Shown in pieces: positions 42,801 through 57,199 of a stretch of DNA of 64,000 nucleotides. A program made the translations under genes and the position numbers. Origin of the DNA: Strix aluco (taxonomy: Eukaryota > Chordata > Aves > Strigiformes > Strigidae); NCBI RefSeq assembly GCF_031877795.1, contig NC_133935.1, positions 73,798,303-73,862,302 of the forward strand. Reading direction: 5' to 3'. Numbering within the stretch: position 1 is the stretch's first letter; every line of letters starts with the position of its first letter. The notes under the pieces were generated by a model. The model was not told where the DNA came from, ran no database searches, and saw only the letters and a list, made by a program, of their open reading frames with translations.

Positions 42801-45606
42801 CTCCTCACTCCTGCGCTGGGGCACTTGTGGGCAGAAGGGTAGTGGATGCTATCTCCCTCCCTCTGTGTTCCCAGGCTGGGTAACCAGTCCCCAGCTGACA
42901 ACCTGCTGGCAGGGACAGTGCCATCACCATCCCACCATGGGGTTCTCCCGGAGAGCATGCAGCAGCATGTGCTGCAAGTGCTCTTGACTGCAAGTGCTCA
43001 AGACAGTCCCTGCATTGTGCATGTCACCATGTCATTCATCACCATTGCTTCAGTGTGACCGCTGGTCTCTCACTGACCACGGGTTTTTTTAATGGAAGTA
43101 GATGGACTTTAAAGCCCCAGAGGAGTGATTACAGGCAGGGGAAGGTCAATGTGTGGCTCAGTTGTGCTGGGCAACTTCATACTCCTGAGTCTAAGCTGAA
43201 TTTGATAGCAGGTAGTTAGAAATGTGTGGATGTGCCTCTGCTCCAGGAGACACATGTCCACCAACCCAGGTAGTCGCTGGCTATGACCTACCCTCTCTGC
43301 AAGGGGATGCAAGCAAATTCTCCATAGCTGGACTGAGCAGTGGGATGCACACTTGTGGAGGGCACAGTCACAGGGAAGGATTTCATGATGCCCTCAGGAA
43401 ACCACCAGGACAAGTCCAGGGGTTGTGACAGCCTCCTGGAAAACTAGCCAGCACAGGTTGCTGACTGGGAGGGATTCAAGGAAAGAAGGAGATACCTTAC
43501 AGACAAACAGGAAAAAATAGGATTTTTTTTTCAATGAAAGACCTACTTTTTAAACAAGAATAGGAAACCCTGGAGGAGGTGGGGATGCTGCTGCTGCTTC
43601 ACACTTTGCTTCCATGAGCAAGGCAGGGAACTGCAAAGCAGTTGCCAATCAAACTCTGGGGAGTGTGAGTCCAAGGTATGCGGCAGCTACGGAGGCACCA
43701 TCTCAGCCCCAAGGCTTTGCCTCCTGGGCCTGAAAACACACAGGGTGGCTGTGCCTGACTGTAGTCTGATATAAATCACTATAAATCAAACATAGGTCCT
43801 GTCGAGTCAGTAGATGCACATTACTGCTCTCCGTACCTCATTGCTCAGTCTCTCATATATCATTTCACAAGGAATCCCCAACTCTTTGGTGCAGATCTCC
43901 TTTTCCACACATTTTCAAGGTTAATAACCTGAGTCTGTTAATATGTCAACAAAGTTGAAACATTTGCAGTTAAAACATACAGCTCTGGTTGATAATGACA
44001 ACTGAAAATGTTACTAGAGCAAAATGTAACATCTGGAAACAAAACAGCTGGGGATGCACACAAGGCTATTGAGCTGGTTTGATGTGAGCATTGATTTTCC
44101 TCTACAGTCAGTTGCTGCCACACAGCTTCATAAATACTCCCTGCTCCCACTTTGTTCAAAAGTTAAAAATGGCCTGCAGGGCTGGAGAAAGGGTTGATGA
44201 ACAAATAGCTCTTTTTGTCTTTTATTTTACCGGCAACACAGGGAGAACAAATTACGAGGGAAAAAAGAAACAAACAAACACGTATCTGCCAAGATGAGGT
44301 TCATCCTTTTTGCCAGTGGGCTGAGCAGAGAGTGCAGCGTCTTTCTCAGAGGAATCACAACCGCAGTGAAAATTACAACTGACCCAACCCTGGTGCCAGG
44401 AAATCCTAAGTTTTCCCATGTGAAATGACCAGAAAGGATTTTTTAGTCACTGAAGACTATTACCCTCTTCCCCAAAGGCAGCACAGGAGTTAAGAGTGCA
44501 AGCAGCTGTCCTCAAGTGACAGGACTATAAAACTCTGTCTCAAGGGCAGTGGAAATAAAAGTGCTTTGAGTGCTATTGGAAAATCCCTCCTTGTTTCTTA
44601 CTGGGTTCAGCCAAACAGAATTAAATCACTGTTTTTTCCTTACTCAGGGCTGTGCATCTTGTAGATAAAGAAAGATAAATGTACAGCTATCCACCTCTGA
44701 CAGCTTGCGTGGTTGACGCTCTGTGCACTGGGGCTGTAGAAAACCACCTTCCAGAGTGAGGCAACGACTCATCCATACAGGAATCAGGCCTTATTTTTGT
44801 TGAACTTACTTACTTTTTTTCTTTCAGCTAGGGAAGATCCAACATCAACATTGCTGTCATAGCAGCTGCACAAGGAAATAAGTGATTTCCTGTCTGAGCA
44901 TGTTCCATCATTCAGCATTTTATTTCTGTGCTAAACCACAACGAGGCATGTCACCCCACCCTGTGCTGGGGCACTCTACCCCATCCCCTGCCACCAGAAA
45001 GGCACTGGGAAAACATCATGGAGGCAAAATGTGTCAAAAAATACCCACTTAGTACTTGTGCCAAACGCCTTCCACCAGAAACGTGCTGCCAAGGCAGCAT
45101 TTTCTGGACTTTTGGAGTAGCTGAGTGCTCTTGCAGCATATGCTTCTTCCTCAAAGAGCTGTCAATCTAAATAGGGACAAGAAATCCAATCCTTGGCACA
45201 ACCTTCAGTCCGAACTTGCTCCAGAACCCAGAAGATAATGAAACCCTCTATCTGGCTGTGCAAATAATGGAGAAAAAAATCCAAACATTGGCAAGCCTCT
45301 TACTGCCTTTCATTTCCTTAGTAATAATTCTTACAGAGCACATAACAGCATCCTAAAAGAAGTAGGTTCTGCTTGGGTGTGGTGCTGCTGATGTCCATGA
45401 GACGGCTATCGGCAAGGCCATTTGGGTGTTTTACCCTAACACGGAAATACAGAACACACACTGCCAGATGACTGCAAAGTTCATAGGCACCCCCTGTTCC
45501 CTGCACAAGCTCTGGCTCAAACCAGTGTGCCCTTGCACTGGCTGGAGCAGGAGGCAGCGGCTGGGTGCAATGTGCCCTCCTCTGCCCAAAACAGCTCTTG
45601 CAGCAA

Positions 45607-45626
45607 CAAAGTCATTAATGACTTTG
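45607..45626. repeat. Perfect 20-bp palindrome with a central ATTAAT
   Basis: caaagtcatt followed directly by its reverse complement aatgactttg. Such a spacer-free dyad could bind a dimeric factor (TCATTAATGA core) or be chance. Confidence 0.85.
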
Positions 45627-47825
45627 CAGCAGTATCGGACAGTTCTGGGGGCTCTGCTGCCTCCAGCCCTGGCTCCCCACAGGCTCCTGGACAATCTTCT
45701 GCATTGCCAGCATGTCTGAGATGAGTCCCATGTGGAGAACTGATTTTCTTAATAGGGCATTTGAAATAAACCACATTTTATTCACACAGAGCTGAAAGAT
45801 TTTGTTGGATCCAAAATGTCATGTTCTGTGTCTGATCAGGTTTGAATCTATTCTTGTTATTAAATAAGGCAAATTTCAGTATAAAACATGGTTTCAAAAT
45901 GAAAAAACTACAGCATTTTAACTGAAAACATGTAAAAATTAAATCATTTCTATACATATATATTTTATATATAACATATTGATAAAAATATTTATTTGTT
46001 TTTCTTCTCTGTATATAGCATACCATTACCTTCATCTAAAAGATACTTTCTGAATTAGATACAATTTTTGGTCAACACAAGAGAGGTTTGGGGGAATACA
46101 CCATCTATCAGAAAGGGAAAAGAAAAAAAAAGACGACTCAAACCACAAACATTTTTCTAGTTCTGAGATTTTGCTTCCATTCACTTTTGCAGTTACCAGT
46201 AGAGCTGTTGGCTCTTCTGAATGCACCTTGAGTGAAATCCAATCCAGTCTTGAGGTCAACATGAATGTCAGCATTGCCTAGATGGAGAGGTCCTACTTGA
46301 GAGGTACATGATCTATAGACTTGTGCTGGTTGATTGCTCAGGGCTGAATGTGACCTTTAGATTGCTCCTTCAGCTCATCTGAGACTTTGTACATTATCTT
46401 TGGGACATTAAGCACGGCAGGATGAGCTCTCCAGGGAAATTCTGCAGTGTTGCCAGCACTCTGGTGGCTGGTCCCGTGGGACGCAATGTACTTCTTCTAT
46501 CTCCAGCTTCTGGAGTCATATGATTATGTGAGTAGCTCAGCTTTCACGACAATGAAGAGTAGGTTTCTAGCCATTGAGACTGCATAGAAAAGCTGGCAAA
46601 TGTCACCTCCTAAAGGCAAAAGATCAGAAGACAAATGAAAAGGAATCTCAGCTGTATCAAGAGCCTGATTTTTAAGCTAACTGCATGGTTTTTGAGGACC
46701 AATTATTAACTTTTGAATACTCAGAATAAGAAATAATATCATTAAATTTTTGAAGAGAGAAAAAATTGCTTCTTGCTTTTTCCTTCTTCCCTCCTTGCCC
46801 TTCTCCCTTCTTTTCTAAGGCCTATTGCTTACGCTCCTTGATGCTTCTCAATCCAGAGGTGCCATTGGAGGAGGATGCTGTTAGCCAGTCAGATGGAGTG
46901 TGAGTACTGGGAATTTTCCAGGGTTACAAAATGTTTTCCTTGCATCTGCCAAAGCTAACGGCAGCAGTCACTGAACACGTGCCACTGGAAAATCACAAGA
47001 GGGCTGGCTGCCAAGTATGCAGAGCTCTTTGGACAGAGGCATGTCGGGGTCTTGTGAGTGTGAAAGGACATTGCTGTGTCTGAGCCGGTAAGGCAGCGCT
47101 CCAGGCTGGCCTTGGGCATGTGACAGCCCACAACTGCATTCCCAGCCAGGAGGGCTGGGGCTGAGCCAAGCGCTGCCTGCAGATCTGTACTGCGAGCTGT
47201 TGGGCTTCACGGTGAAGCAAGCCTTGTGCGAGGACTGTCCGCTTGCCGTCAGAAGAGCACATTTATTTTTAATGGAACAGTTTAAGTGGAAGTAAAGTGG
47301 TCAGCATGGAATAAACAATCTCAGCTAATGGCTTGCTGACATTCAATCACAGTTCAGCAGGGACATCTCCAGCACCCCTTGAATCTTGTGCCAAGCCATT
47401 AAACCCCTCTCACTTGGCAATGGGCATTTGCCAAAAAGAGAATAAAAAGAAAGCTACAGAGGAATTGGTCTACTGTGAGCACGTGAAGAGGAGTGTCACC
47501 AGTGTGGTGTGGGGAATTTTAAATTTATACTGCCCACATATGTCCATACTAGATCAGACCTGGAGTCTGTCTGACACTAGAGTCTGCTCTCTGACAATGC
47601 CCAAAACCAGGGTAAAGATACCTAAAACTATGGAAGTGTTTCTCCCAGCCTCAGATGAGTTGTGACACATGGGATTTGGTGAGAGAGTCCATTCACCAGT
47701 GGCATTGTATCAAAAAAGGAGACTTTTGTACAACTTGGTGAATCCCATGGCTGTCATAATGTCACATCCAGAGAAAAGCTGGTGGGAAAGGATGAATCCA
47801 TGTAACTTAGAGAGACCATAATTTT

Positions 47826-48032
47826 TCATAGAATCATAGAATGGTTTGGGTTTGAGGGGACCTTTAAAGGTCATCTAGTCCAACTACCCTGCCATGGGCA
47901 GAGACATCTTTCACTAGATCAGGTTGCTCAAAACCCTATTCAACCTGCCCTTGAACACTGGGTAACCTGTTCCAGTGTTTCACCACTCTCATCATAAAAA
48001 TTTCTTCCTTATATCTAATTTTGGTAGTATCT
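47826..48032 (-). mobile_element. CR1 LINE, 5'-truncated 3' end
   Basis: Begins with tcatagaatcatagaatgg, the reverse complement of the CR1 octamer tail. It continues through hallmarks of the avian CR1 3' UTR: gacctttaaaggtcatctag, gccatgggcagagacatc, and ttcttccttatatctaa. About 200 bp survive with no coding part, which is typical of 5'-truncated CR1 insertions. The 5' limit is approximate. Confidence 0.9.
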
Positions 48033-51000
48033 GTCCAGGTGAGAACCTCATTTTATGTGTACAGAGAGGATTGGAGTATTCCCACAGCAACACACTCCTC
48101 CATATATGACTGCTCTCATTTGGGTTGATTTCTACCTTCATGCTTTTGCACTGAAGCCAAATTCTTCAATTAAAGCTATCTGTTTCCATGGGAGATGCTC
48201 AATAGCATCCGTTTTTCAGGATATGACTTCCAGGGAGTTATTCTTGATTTATATCAACTTAATGAAAAAATCGAATGAAGCTCCATCTTACAGAAGGTTT
48301 TGTCAAAACACTTTGGCCCTAAATTCTGCCTTCCATTAACAATACGCATTTTAATCAGATGCTTGAAATTTATAGCTTAATGTAGATTATGTATGCATAT
48401 ATTATGTGCCAAGCCTATATATACCTGTTTGAGGGAGCTTCAAAAAAAACCCCAAACCCTCTCTCTTGGATGTTAACAGGAAAGCATGGAAAAGGTAGAA
48501 TTTTTAGACACTATGTACTGCCCAGAATTTGGTGCATGCTCAGTGCAGAAGGGATGAAGGGAGGAAATAACAGTGGATTTATGCCTTTACAGAACCAGCC
48601 AAGCTGGTACAGTCTCGCAGTTTGCTGCCCATGGCCCTCAGAGGTTGTTCCAGCTTTATGTTTCACTAAATACGCACCACCGAAATGCTGCCTGGGGCTG
48701 ACAGACTACCAGCAAGACTGATTAAACCAACTACTGGAAAAATCCCCAGGAAGCTAGTCAAAACATAGCATTTCCAGCGCTGAAACACGAGCTGTATTAG
48801 TTCCCAGAACCAACTCCTGGGTTTGGTTGTTTTAAATTATACGTTCATACACACACACGCGCACAGCAGCCCATGACCGTGAGATGACAGCACAACAGTT
48901 ATCTCTTACAACATGGCAGAGCCGGAGGCTTTAAAGTGCTGTACACAGGTAAGGCTTACTGGCTGTGCTCTACTGACATGCACATATTTGCTGAAAGACA
49001 CATTGCAATGTCAGTGGCATCAGTATGTATAAATGACCCCAGAGTGGACACATAATTAGGTCACCTAGACTTTCTTTCTAAGCTTTCTGTTCTTCAAAAT
49101 TTTCTCCAAGTAATGTGCTCATTTGTGAATATGATGAATGGCTCATGAAATGGCTTGTACAGCAGGATGCTTACAATAAAATGGGTTTGGAGCAGGCAAG
49201 GCAGCATTATTATTCCCCTGCCTGCCTGGCTTCTTGCCAGCCTCCTGCTGCCTTCTATCTCCCATCACAGGAGGCTGCAAAAATTCCCCCGGGATGGATT
49301 AACATGAGAGAGATCCTGTGAAAAACGGAGGCGGTATGAAGGAGGGAGGTGACGGCTGAAGGGAGAAATCAGACTTGCAAGGACTGACACAAGCAGTTAA
49401 GCGCCTGGAGAGGTGGGAGAGCAATGAGAGTCACTGCAACAGGGAACGAGAAGGAAATCCCAGGCAACTTCTCTCTCTACGGGTGCTCCAAGGCCTCCCA
49501 CAAAAATGCTGCCTCTATATAAGAAAATTCAAGAGTGGCAAGGACAGCCACCTGCCCTGGAGCGCTGTCAGTAAGCAAACTGGTGAAGCATTCTGGGGCA
49601 GGAATGGACACATGGACATGCTCCCAAATAATTCCCAGGCACGGTTCAGGAGTGAGGATGGTCCAGAGATGGTTCCCAACAGGTCATACAGCCACCATGG
49701 TTTGGAGGCTGAGGCTTTATGAGCGGAGAGTCAGATAACAAACACCATGTCCGCTGGCTCCATGTCCAGGAAGGTCCCCAGACACATTTCATTTACTGCA
49801 GCTGAAGCATCTTGGAAAACTAAGGTTTTCTTCTGTGTTTTATGGTTCATTTTATACTGCATTTATACTATCACTCACCACATTGATAGGGCTCTGGAAA
49901 GATAAGATGACTTTTTAAAAATTAAACTGGATAAATACTTAAAGCAAATCTTAAACCTGATTTTTAAAAAACTTTCTGTGAGGGCCAGTTTTTTACAGCC
50001 CAAGTATTTGAAGGTCTGGACTTGTCAGGTAGCCTATAGATCCTTTTCTTCTGGTTGCTCTGTGATATTGCTTTCCTAGGATAATTTGGCAACATTGCAA
50101 CATCTTCTTTCTCAACTGGTATCCTCATTTGCTCCATTTTCTGCCAAAAATTGTGCTGCTGTTGAAGCCTGCAGTGTGACTGGCAGGCATTGGCAGTGGC
50201 CAGATTTATTCCCTAACTCTGGATGCAGCAAGAAAAGGCCAGGGGTCACTGCACCTACTCGGTTTATTTCTGCTAAATGTCAAGTGCTGAAGTGGTCTTG
50301 GAGGAAAGATGTTAAACATGTAGCTACCAAATTACAGTGTCAAGAGTATAGTTTGCTTTTTCTATGTGAAGTTGGACATGGGCAAACTCTTAGCTTGCGC
50401 CAAAAAGAGAGCCCACCCTTGCATTTGGAAGGCTATGAACTCCTGGACTAAGGATTTATGAACTATTTTCTTTCACTCAGTAGCATTTGCGTTTAATGAA
50501 ATTAAGAAAGGCTCTTTTATTTACATAGTCTGCTTGAGTCTTGTTTGGTTTGTGCTTTGTTTTCTAGAAAATTTAATCTGGCCAGATAATAACTGAATTA
50601 ACTACATAGCAACACTTTAATTTTATTATGCCCTCTATTTCAGTTTTTGCTTTACTTCCTATTGCTGTTTGCATTTTATTTAATCCATATGTATTTTTGT
50701 AATTTGTGATCTAAAAGATAACAATCTACTCAGTGCATTTTATTGCTTCCAAATTCTTAACAGATTCTTTAAGAATGTCTATTGTGTCTCATTTGGCAGA
50801 CAAATGATACCTGCTTGACCATCTGTATTTGTGTACAGTTATTCCACCCAAGTACACAAGACTTCCTTTCTCACCATTTAGAATGAGAAATATTTGTACT
50901 GTTGAATAGATTAATTTTTATTTTGTGGCCTGATGTCCATGACCTGGATTTAAGTTATAAACCAGTCATGTGTCAGGGCTCATTATCCACTGATTGCATA

Positions 51001-54000
51001 AGCTATTGTTACCAGGATAAATTTAGAATTCATCTGAAAATCACAATTAATCATTTGACCAGCTCTACAAATAAGGTCAGCCAACATTTACTGTCTCTAA
51101 GTTCACGTATATTTAAGTTTGCTGCCAGAATATCTTCTGAGTTTTATCTGCCTTGATTTGTGTTATAATCAGAAATACCTCATTTCAGATTCAAATTACT
51201 TCATATAGTTAGCTCACTAACTCAACGGTGTTGGCATGTCTTTTAAAGACTAGCACATTCTAAATATGTGCATAGACAATAAAGTAGCGAGATCTGAAAT
51301 AATTACTATTTATATCCTTCCGTTGTTTTCTCAAAAACCAGTATTTTATATTTAGATATTGTTTTCAAGGTGATTAAGCTGACTCCTAAAATATTTTTCC
51401 TAAAATGCTTTTGTTTTTTCAAGTCCAATAATACTTCAGGACTATTTCCATCTGGTAGTAATAGTCCTGTTTATTCTGGAACATCTTGGTTTATATTATG
51501 CCTCTGTGTCACAAAATCTATTGAAATCATGCAAAACACCGATCTCTCTGCCAAAGTCAATAAAATTACTAACTGTTGAAGAAAACAAACAACAGAACTT
51601 CATAATGATGTCATTAACACATCCTTTGTCAACAGTTGGGAAATCTGGAACCTTCAAGAAAATAAAGATGAAAAAAAAAGTAATGCATTCAGCTTAGTTG
51701 TATAATTAATTATACATAAACTTCTAATGAGACTTGGTTAGAAATGCAAACAATTTTTATAGCAGCATTAGCTGCACAGCAGCATAGCAGCAGTAGTTCA
51801 GCATGCAGAGTGGATGCTGCATTTTATCCGTCCATCAGATAAATGGACACATTTTAAAGCTTCTTTAGTTCTGAGAGTCGGTATGCTACAACAGGCCCTT
51901 TGCAACTGGCATATAGATCTGGACTGATCTTGAATCCACTTCAGGTGTCTGATTCAGTATATCTGGGAGCTCCCAAGGGATTTTATCCTGCCCTGCATTT
52001 TCTTCTTGAGCCAAATTCTCCTGCTCTTTGTGTTCAGAACACTTCTGGGATGTTGCCCTGAACTACCTCTTGCTTTGTGCCAGCACAAGCTTTTGTGCAT
52101 CCATTTGCTACCAAAAAAAAAGAACCTATTCATGGGTTTATTTTTTGTCCTGATCAGTTCAAATGTATAACAGTACAAACTTCTGCAGAGAACAGTGAAG
52201 CCATGGATAGAGTATGTTTGTCTAACTGTCAGTGCCAACCAAGCAGCACATACAGCACTAGAAAACACAGCAGTAGGCTGAAGTGCAATGGACTGATATT
52301 GCCTGAAAGTGGAATGATATGGTCAAAACTGAACTTACTATGTTAGTTCTCAGAGATTGCTGTCAGAAAATGAAGGGAGGAGCAAGGGAAGGGATTTTCT
52401 GATTTCTAGATTCATCAAAAAGTAAATCAATAATAGCACTGAAAAGGTGTGCTTTGCCATAAGGTGCAGATTACATCTAGCAGTAAATGCTAGGCTTTAG
52501 TGATACTAATGTATATTCAGGGATGCTACTGATAACCCACATCAAGCTTAGGTGGTCTGGCTGCAGCAGAGAATATGTTCTACCACCTTTTCTCCATGTT
52601 TTCCACTTTAAATCAGCATCTATGGCATTTATAATGTCTTCCCTACACCCAAGAAATTATGTTGGGTTTCACAGATAACAAAAATGAATAATAATTTATT
52701 AATTTAATAATAATCCCCTATCCTGAAAATGGGTGGTTTCCACAGTGTGCACTACCACAGCACACCACTAGATGGCACAACAGGATTCTGTCTGCACAGC
52801 TCTGCAGCCACTCATCAATACCAGCTAAAATCCTTCCAGTAAGGAACTAAATTAATTCTGGCTGAAGATTCATAAGTCTACAGTGTAATTTAGAAATTTT
52901 ATTCCAAATGCATACATCATATTCTTTGTCCTTTACAGTTAATTGTTATGTTCCAGAACTCTGTCTTCAGTGATGACTTTCCAAGGTGTATTTACAGAAC
53001 AAGACACATACCAGCATACTGTACAGGGTAGGTCCCACAGCTACCTAGTTAACACCTACAAAGTGATGAGCTATGAAAATTAAGCCACGGGATTCTTTTG
53101 TAGATTGTGATCCCCCGTGGAAATCACACTGCCTGGGATGCAAGAGCAGCTATGAGAAACTTCTGCTCTGAAGCACCCTCCAGAGGAGCAACTGCCTCTC
53201 TGGGAAGGGCTGCCTTCCCTCTTGCCCTGTGGAAATGTACACAGAAAGGTTGGGAGTAGGGGACACATCTGCCTGCCCTTCAGTGGTTTCCACAGGGATC
53301 AAGGAGAATAACAAGAATTTTTACACATGCAGCAGTAGAAAATGAAACTTCAAGGCAGCAAGGCTACAAATAAGCAACATAATAGTTCAGAAGTAACTAA
53401 GCTGCCATGAGTAAATTAAATAAAGGCAGTGTAAAACGTCTATAATTTATTTTAAAAATTTTGAAACAGTGTCTCAGAAAATCTGACTTGTATCAACCAC
53501 AGACCTTAAAACCTGCTTGGATGTGGTAGCTGAATGGCACATGCAGTGATATGTCTCAAGGATTTTTAGCAAAGGACAACATTAAACAGTGATTCTCAAA
53601 GTCTTGGAAACAAGGCAAAGGGGTGCCACGGAATTCACGCAGAAGGAACAATGTGACTTAATGTTGTTATTAGAATCAAAAGAGAAATAAACGGAATAAT
53701 AAATATCCTAACAGGACTAGAGAGGAAAGATTTAAAACATCGGAGTGCACAACCAAATAAAATGATGCAAATGATACTAGAAAACAGACAGCTAACAGAA
53801 TGAAGAGAAAACTGCAGCCTATTACATCACGAGAAACTACCTGTAGACAACTATTAGGCAGGTGAGATTTATTTAATATTGGAGGAAGAAAACACTTTCC
53901 CCACCTGGAATTTCCAAAGTTACAGCAGACCTGCTGAATATACAGTATTGTAGACAGAGCAGTCCCGTGCAATGGTGTCTCCCCTGCCAGATAAGCATTA

Positions 54001-56216
54001 ACTTAATCATCGACTCTTGCTTTATCTATAAACACAGAGCTCAAGACTTCCCTGAATTAATCCTTGTTTGGACTGCATAAAGGATTAGGATGGAAAAAGA
54101 ACATCATGACTCATCAAGTTTTTTTCCACTGCTATCACAAGCAACAATATTGCGAATATTCTGAACTCCCTCTTAAAACAATTTCCAGCATTTGCCTTCT
54201 GTTGGAAGACATTTCCAGAATCTCATAATTACACTTTATATTCATCATAAATTATATCCTTTGATTATATGCAGTAATTCCTGTGATAAAACTGTCTTTT
54301 AGTATAAATCTCTGCCTTCCCTGTGTCTATTCCCTCGTGTACTTCCCGCCAGCAGTAACACCTTCAGTTACCCTTCATTTTGCTAAGCTAAACCACCCAA
54401 GTTCTTTCAGTCTAAGAAAATGAGCTCTCCATGACCCTTAATCATCCAGGTAGTTTGAGTTAATCTTCCACAAGCATTAGTAAATGAGACGGCTACATAA
54501 CGCTCCTGAGGAAGCTCACTCACTCCTCGCACAGAGGCACCAGCGCTTTGCTGTCTCTGTTGGAGACATCTCCCTGGGGCAGCCAGGAATCCCTCTGGTC
54601 TCTCCCACAGCCTCATCAGACACCATGAGACCAGATATATAAACTCCTCAGTTTTGTCCTCCTTTTTATTTTTCAAAGAATGGGACTCAGTATACTGAGA
54701 AATTATTTTTATTTTTTCACTAATAATATTGATTTTCAGTTTAAGAGCTATCAGTTACCTAGTTTCTAATTAAATCAGTATTCCACACTAGTTTTATATC
54801 CTTCTAGAGCCATCAAGTACCATGCAAAATACCTTGCGGAACTTGAAAGTACATTACAGCGACAATTGTTATTGGCCCAGTCTTTTGATCATCACTGATT
54901 AAGCATCAGCTAATCAGTAAAAATTAACTCCCGAATGACCATGTAACTTGACATAAACTATATTGTTCTAATTTAATTCTCTGTCAAGAGGGTTCTGCAT
55001 CAATTACCCCATCATTTTTCCTTAAATGGATAGGCCTATATTGCCACAACATCAGATATCTGGATCTCGACCAGTGCTTCAAAGATGACCAGCAATCACT
55101 ATCATATTAAGAGAGTTCCTTTATCAGCCCTGTCCAAACTGGGGTTGCTGGGTGTTGACAACTGATATAAAAGCTTTAGCAGATGTGACTCAACACTCCC
55201 CTGAGCCCTGCTGGAGTGGAAAGGATTTATTACACAATTAGCATATTAATACTTTGCTGCTTTTTCCCAAATACAGAACATGATATTGGCCATTCCTGCC
55301 TTTTATTTTTCTTTTTTAGTTGATTTCCATCATTCCTGTCTACTCACTTTTGTATAATCTCTTTTCTTCCTCCTGTGTTTAAAAAATGCATTGCTGTTTT
55401 CTGCAAGGCTGTAGACCATATACTGGTCCCTTGGTCCATTTGTCTTCTTATCACTTTTCTTCAATAGACTGCCTTCTAATTTATATTCATTATTACCAAT
55501 TTCTCCTTTCTCCCATTTGTTATATAATTTTTATACTTCTGTCACTTACTCTCTAAGCCAAACTAATTTTCCAAGCAAAATAACTCTCTTTTTCTGTAGT
55601 GGGCTTTTTCAATGCTCCTAAACAGTATACAGTCTACCTGCCTAAATTCTTCCTTGCAGAGATTTGATTCAGAATTGGTTTCAGCTTATGAAATTAGCTC
55701 TGTGGAAGTACTATCTATATTTAAAGTGTTTGATATCACTTTGGAATGCAATCCACTAGCAAAAGTGTTCCAAAATACTTTTAACTCCAGTGGAGAGATA
55801 AGTTATATGGAGTGAAAAATTAAGAGCCTTTTCCAATTTTGAATTAATGAGCCCACAGCTAGAACACTGAATGTAGTTCAGAGTACATCCATACCAGACA
55901 TCTGACACATGAAAAGACTTGGGGGAGAAAAAAAATATCAATCAGGGCTGAGAGCATTTTTAAAGAATGCTTTAAATAAGGAAATGCTTTTAACTAACTG
56001 ACAAGTGGAAAAGGAGATAAATCAAACAAGTGCCTATATGTATTTTTAGGGAGATACATTGCTTATAGGGTTTAAGTAGAAGATGGGGAAGAAGGAAGAC
56101 AGAAAAAAAAAAAAAATTGAGATATATTGAATGGGGGGCAGGGAGTCACTTTGTTCATTTAGACTGAACCAAAACTTTATATGCCACAGTTTTTTCTTGG
56201 GCATGGAGGATATGGA
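48033..56216. other. Intergenic, no gene recognised
   Basis: 8 kb with no supportable exon. A short (CA)n/CG tract lies at 48847-48865 and an A15 run near 56104-56118. A stretch at 54.08-54.43 kb is weakly reminiscent of an old CR1 3' UTR but too diverged to call. Sequence at 50.5-51.7 and 55.2-55.6 kb is AT- or T-rich. Confidence 0.65.
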
Positions 56217-56305
56217 GATCACACACAGAATCACACACAGAATCATTCAGGTTAGAAAAGACCCTTGGGACCATCGAGTCCAACCATCAGCAACAAAGTT
56301 CTCCC

Positions 56306-57196
56306 CTACACCATATCCCCCAACATCTCATCTAAACGACCCTTGAAGACATTCAGGGATGGTGACTCCACCTTCCTGGACAGCCTATTCCACTGTCTGA
56401 CCACTCTTTCTGTGAAAAATTTTTTCCTGATGTCCAGTCTGAACCTCCCCTGTTGCAGTTTAAAGCCATTCCCTCTTGTTCTATCGCTAATTACCTGTGA
56501 GAAGAGACCAGCACCAACCTCTCTGCAATGTCCTTTCAGGTAGTTGTAGAGAGTGATGAGGTCTCCCCTCAGCCTTCTCCTCCTCAAACTGAACAGTCCC
56601 AGCTCCTTCAATCGCTCCTCACAGGATTTATTCTCCAGGCCCTTCACCAGCTTCGTTGCCCTCCTCTGCACTTGCTCCAGCACCTCAATATCTCTCTCCT
56701 ATTGAGGTGCCCAAAACTGGACACAATACTCAAGGTGTGGCCTCACCAGTGCAGAGTATAGGGGGACTACCACCTCCCTACTTCTGCTGGTCACACTATT
56801 TCTAATACAAGCCAGGATGTTGTTGGCTTTCTTGGCCACCCCGGCACACTGCCGGCTCATGTTCAGCTGTTTGTCAATTAGAATCCCCAGATCCTTTTCT
56901 TCCAGACAGCTCTCCAGCCACACCTCCCCAAGCCTGTAGCGATGCATGGGGTTGTTGTGGCCCAAGTGCAGGACCTGGCACTTGGCCTTGTTGAAGCTCA
57001 TCCCGTTAACGTTGGCCCACCAATCCAATCTATCCAAGTCTCTCTGTAGAGCCTCCCTATCCTCATGCAGATCGACACTCCCGCTTAACTTGGTGTCATC
57101 TGCAAATTTACTGATGATACACTCTATGTCCTTATCAAGATCATCAATAGAGATGTTGAACAGAAATGGTCCCAACACCGAGCCCTGATCATCCAA
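56306..57196 (-). pseudogene. CR1 ORF2 fragment, RT palm to C-terminus
   Basis: Same frame as the upstream fragment. The first part (57196-56699) carries QGSVLGP and the FADD catalytic box, then the thumb and the C-terminal region up to WAPQ. One TAG follows, after which the frame runs on ([11 protein letters not shown] to LDEMLGDMV) to a natural stop near 56306. This is the conserved avian CR1 ORF2 C-terminus. Confidence 0.9.
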
Positions 57197-57199
57197 TAG

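Larger units (their letters stand above)
31986..47825. other. Intergenic, no gene recognised
   Basis: 16 kb with no supportable exon. It contains AT-rich quasi-tandem TATA/ATCT sequence at 32762-32896, an A-rich block at 38776-38860, a pyrimidine tract at 39791-39825, a 20-bp palindrome at 45607-45626 and an AT stretch at 45950-45990. The parts at about 33.8-38.3 and 41-43.5 kb are GC-richer and carry open frames on several strands at once, which points to composition rather than coding. Confidence 0.65.

Noticed and set aside
45426-45774. Overlapping frames rich in Ala, Gly and Ser
   Set aside because: Open on both strands, no family similarity, and no splice or promoter context.
46490-46680. 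Possible ancient SINE-like interspersed repeat
   Set aside because: It gives an impression of familiarity but I could not name a family or define ends.
54080-54430. Possible old CR1 3' UTR on the minus strand (phrases such as ctaaaccacccaagttctttcagtct)
   Set aside because: The resemblance is confined to short phrases. There is no tail and no continuous alignment by eye, so it was left as a suspicion only.
55250-55580. T/C-rich stretch that could be an old retroelement
   Set aside because: Explained by base composition. No coding or terminal features were seen.
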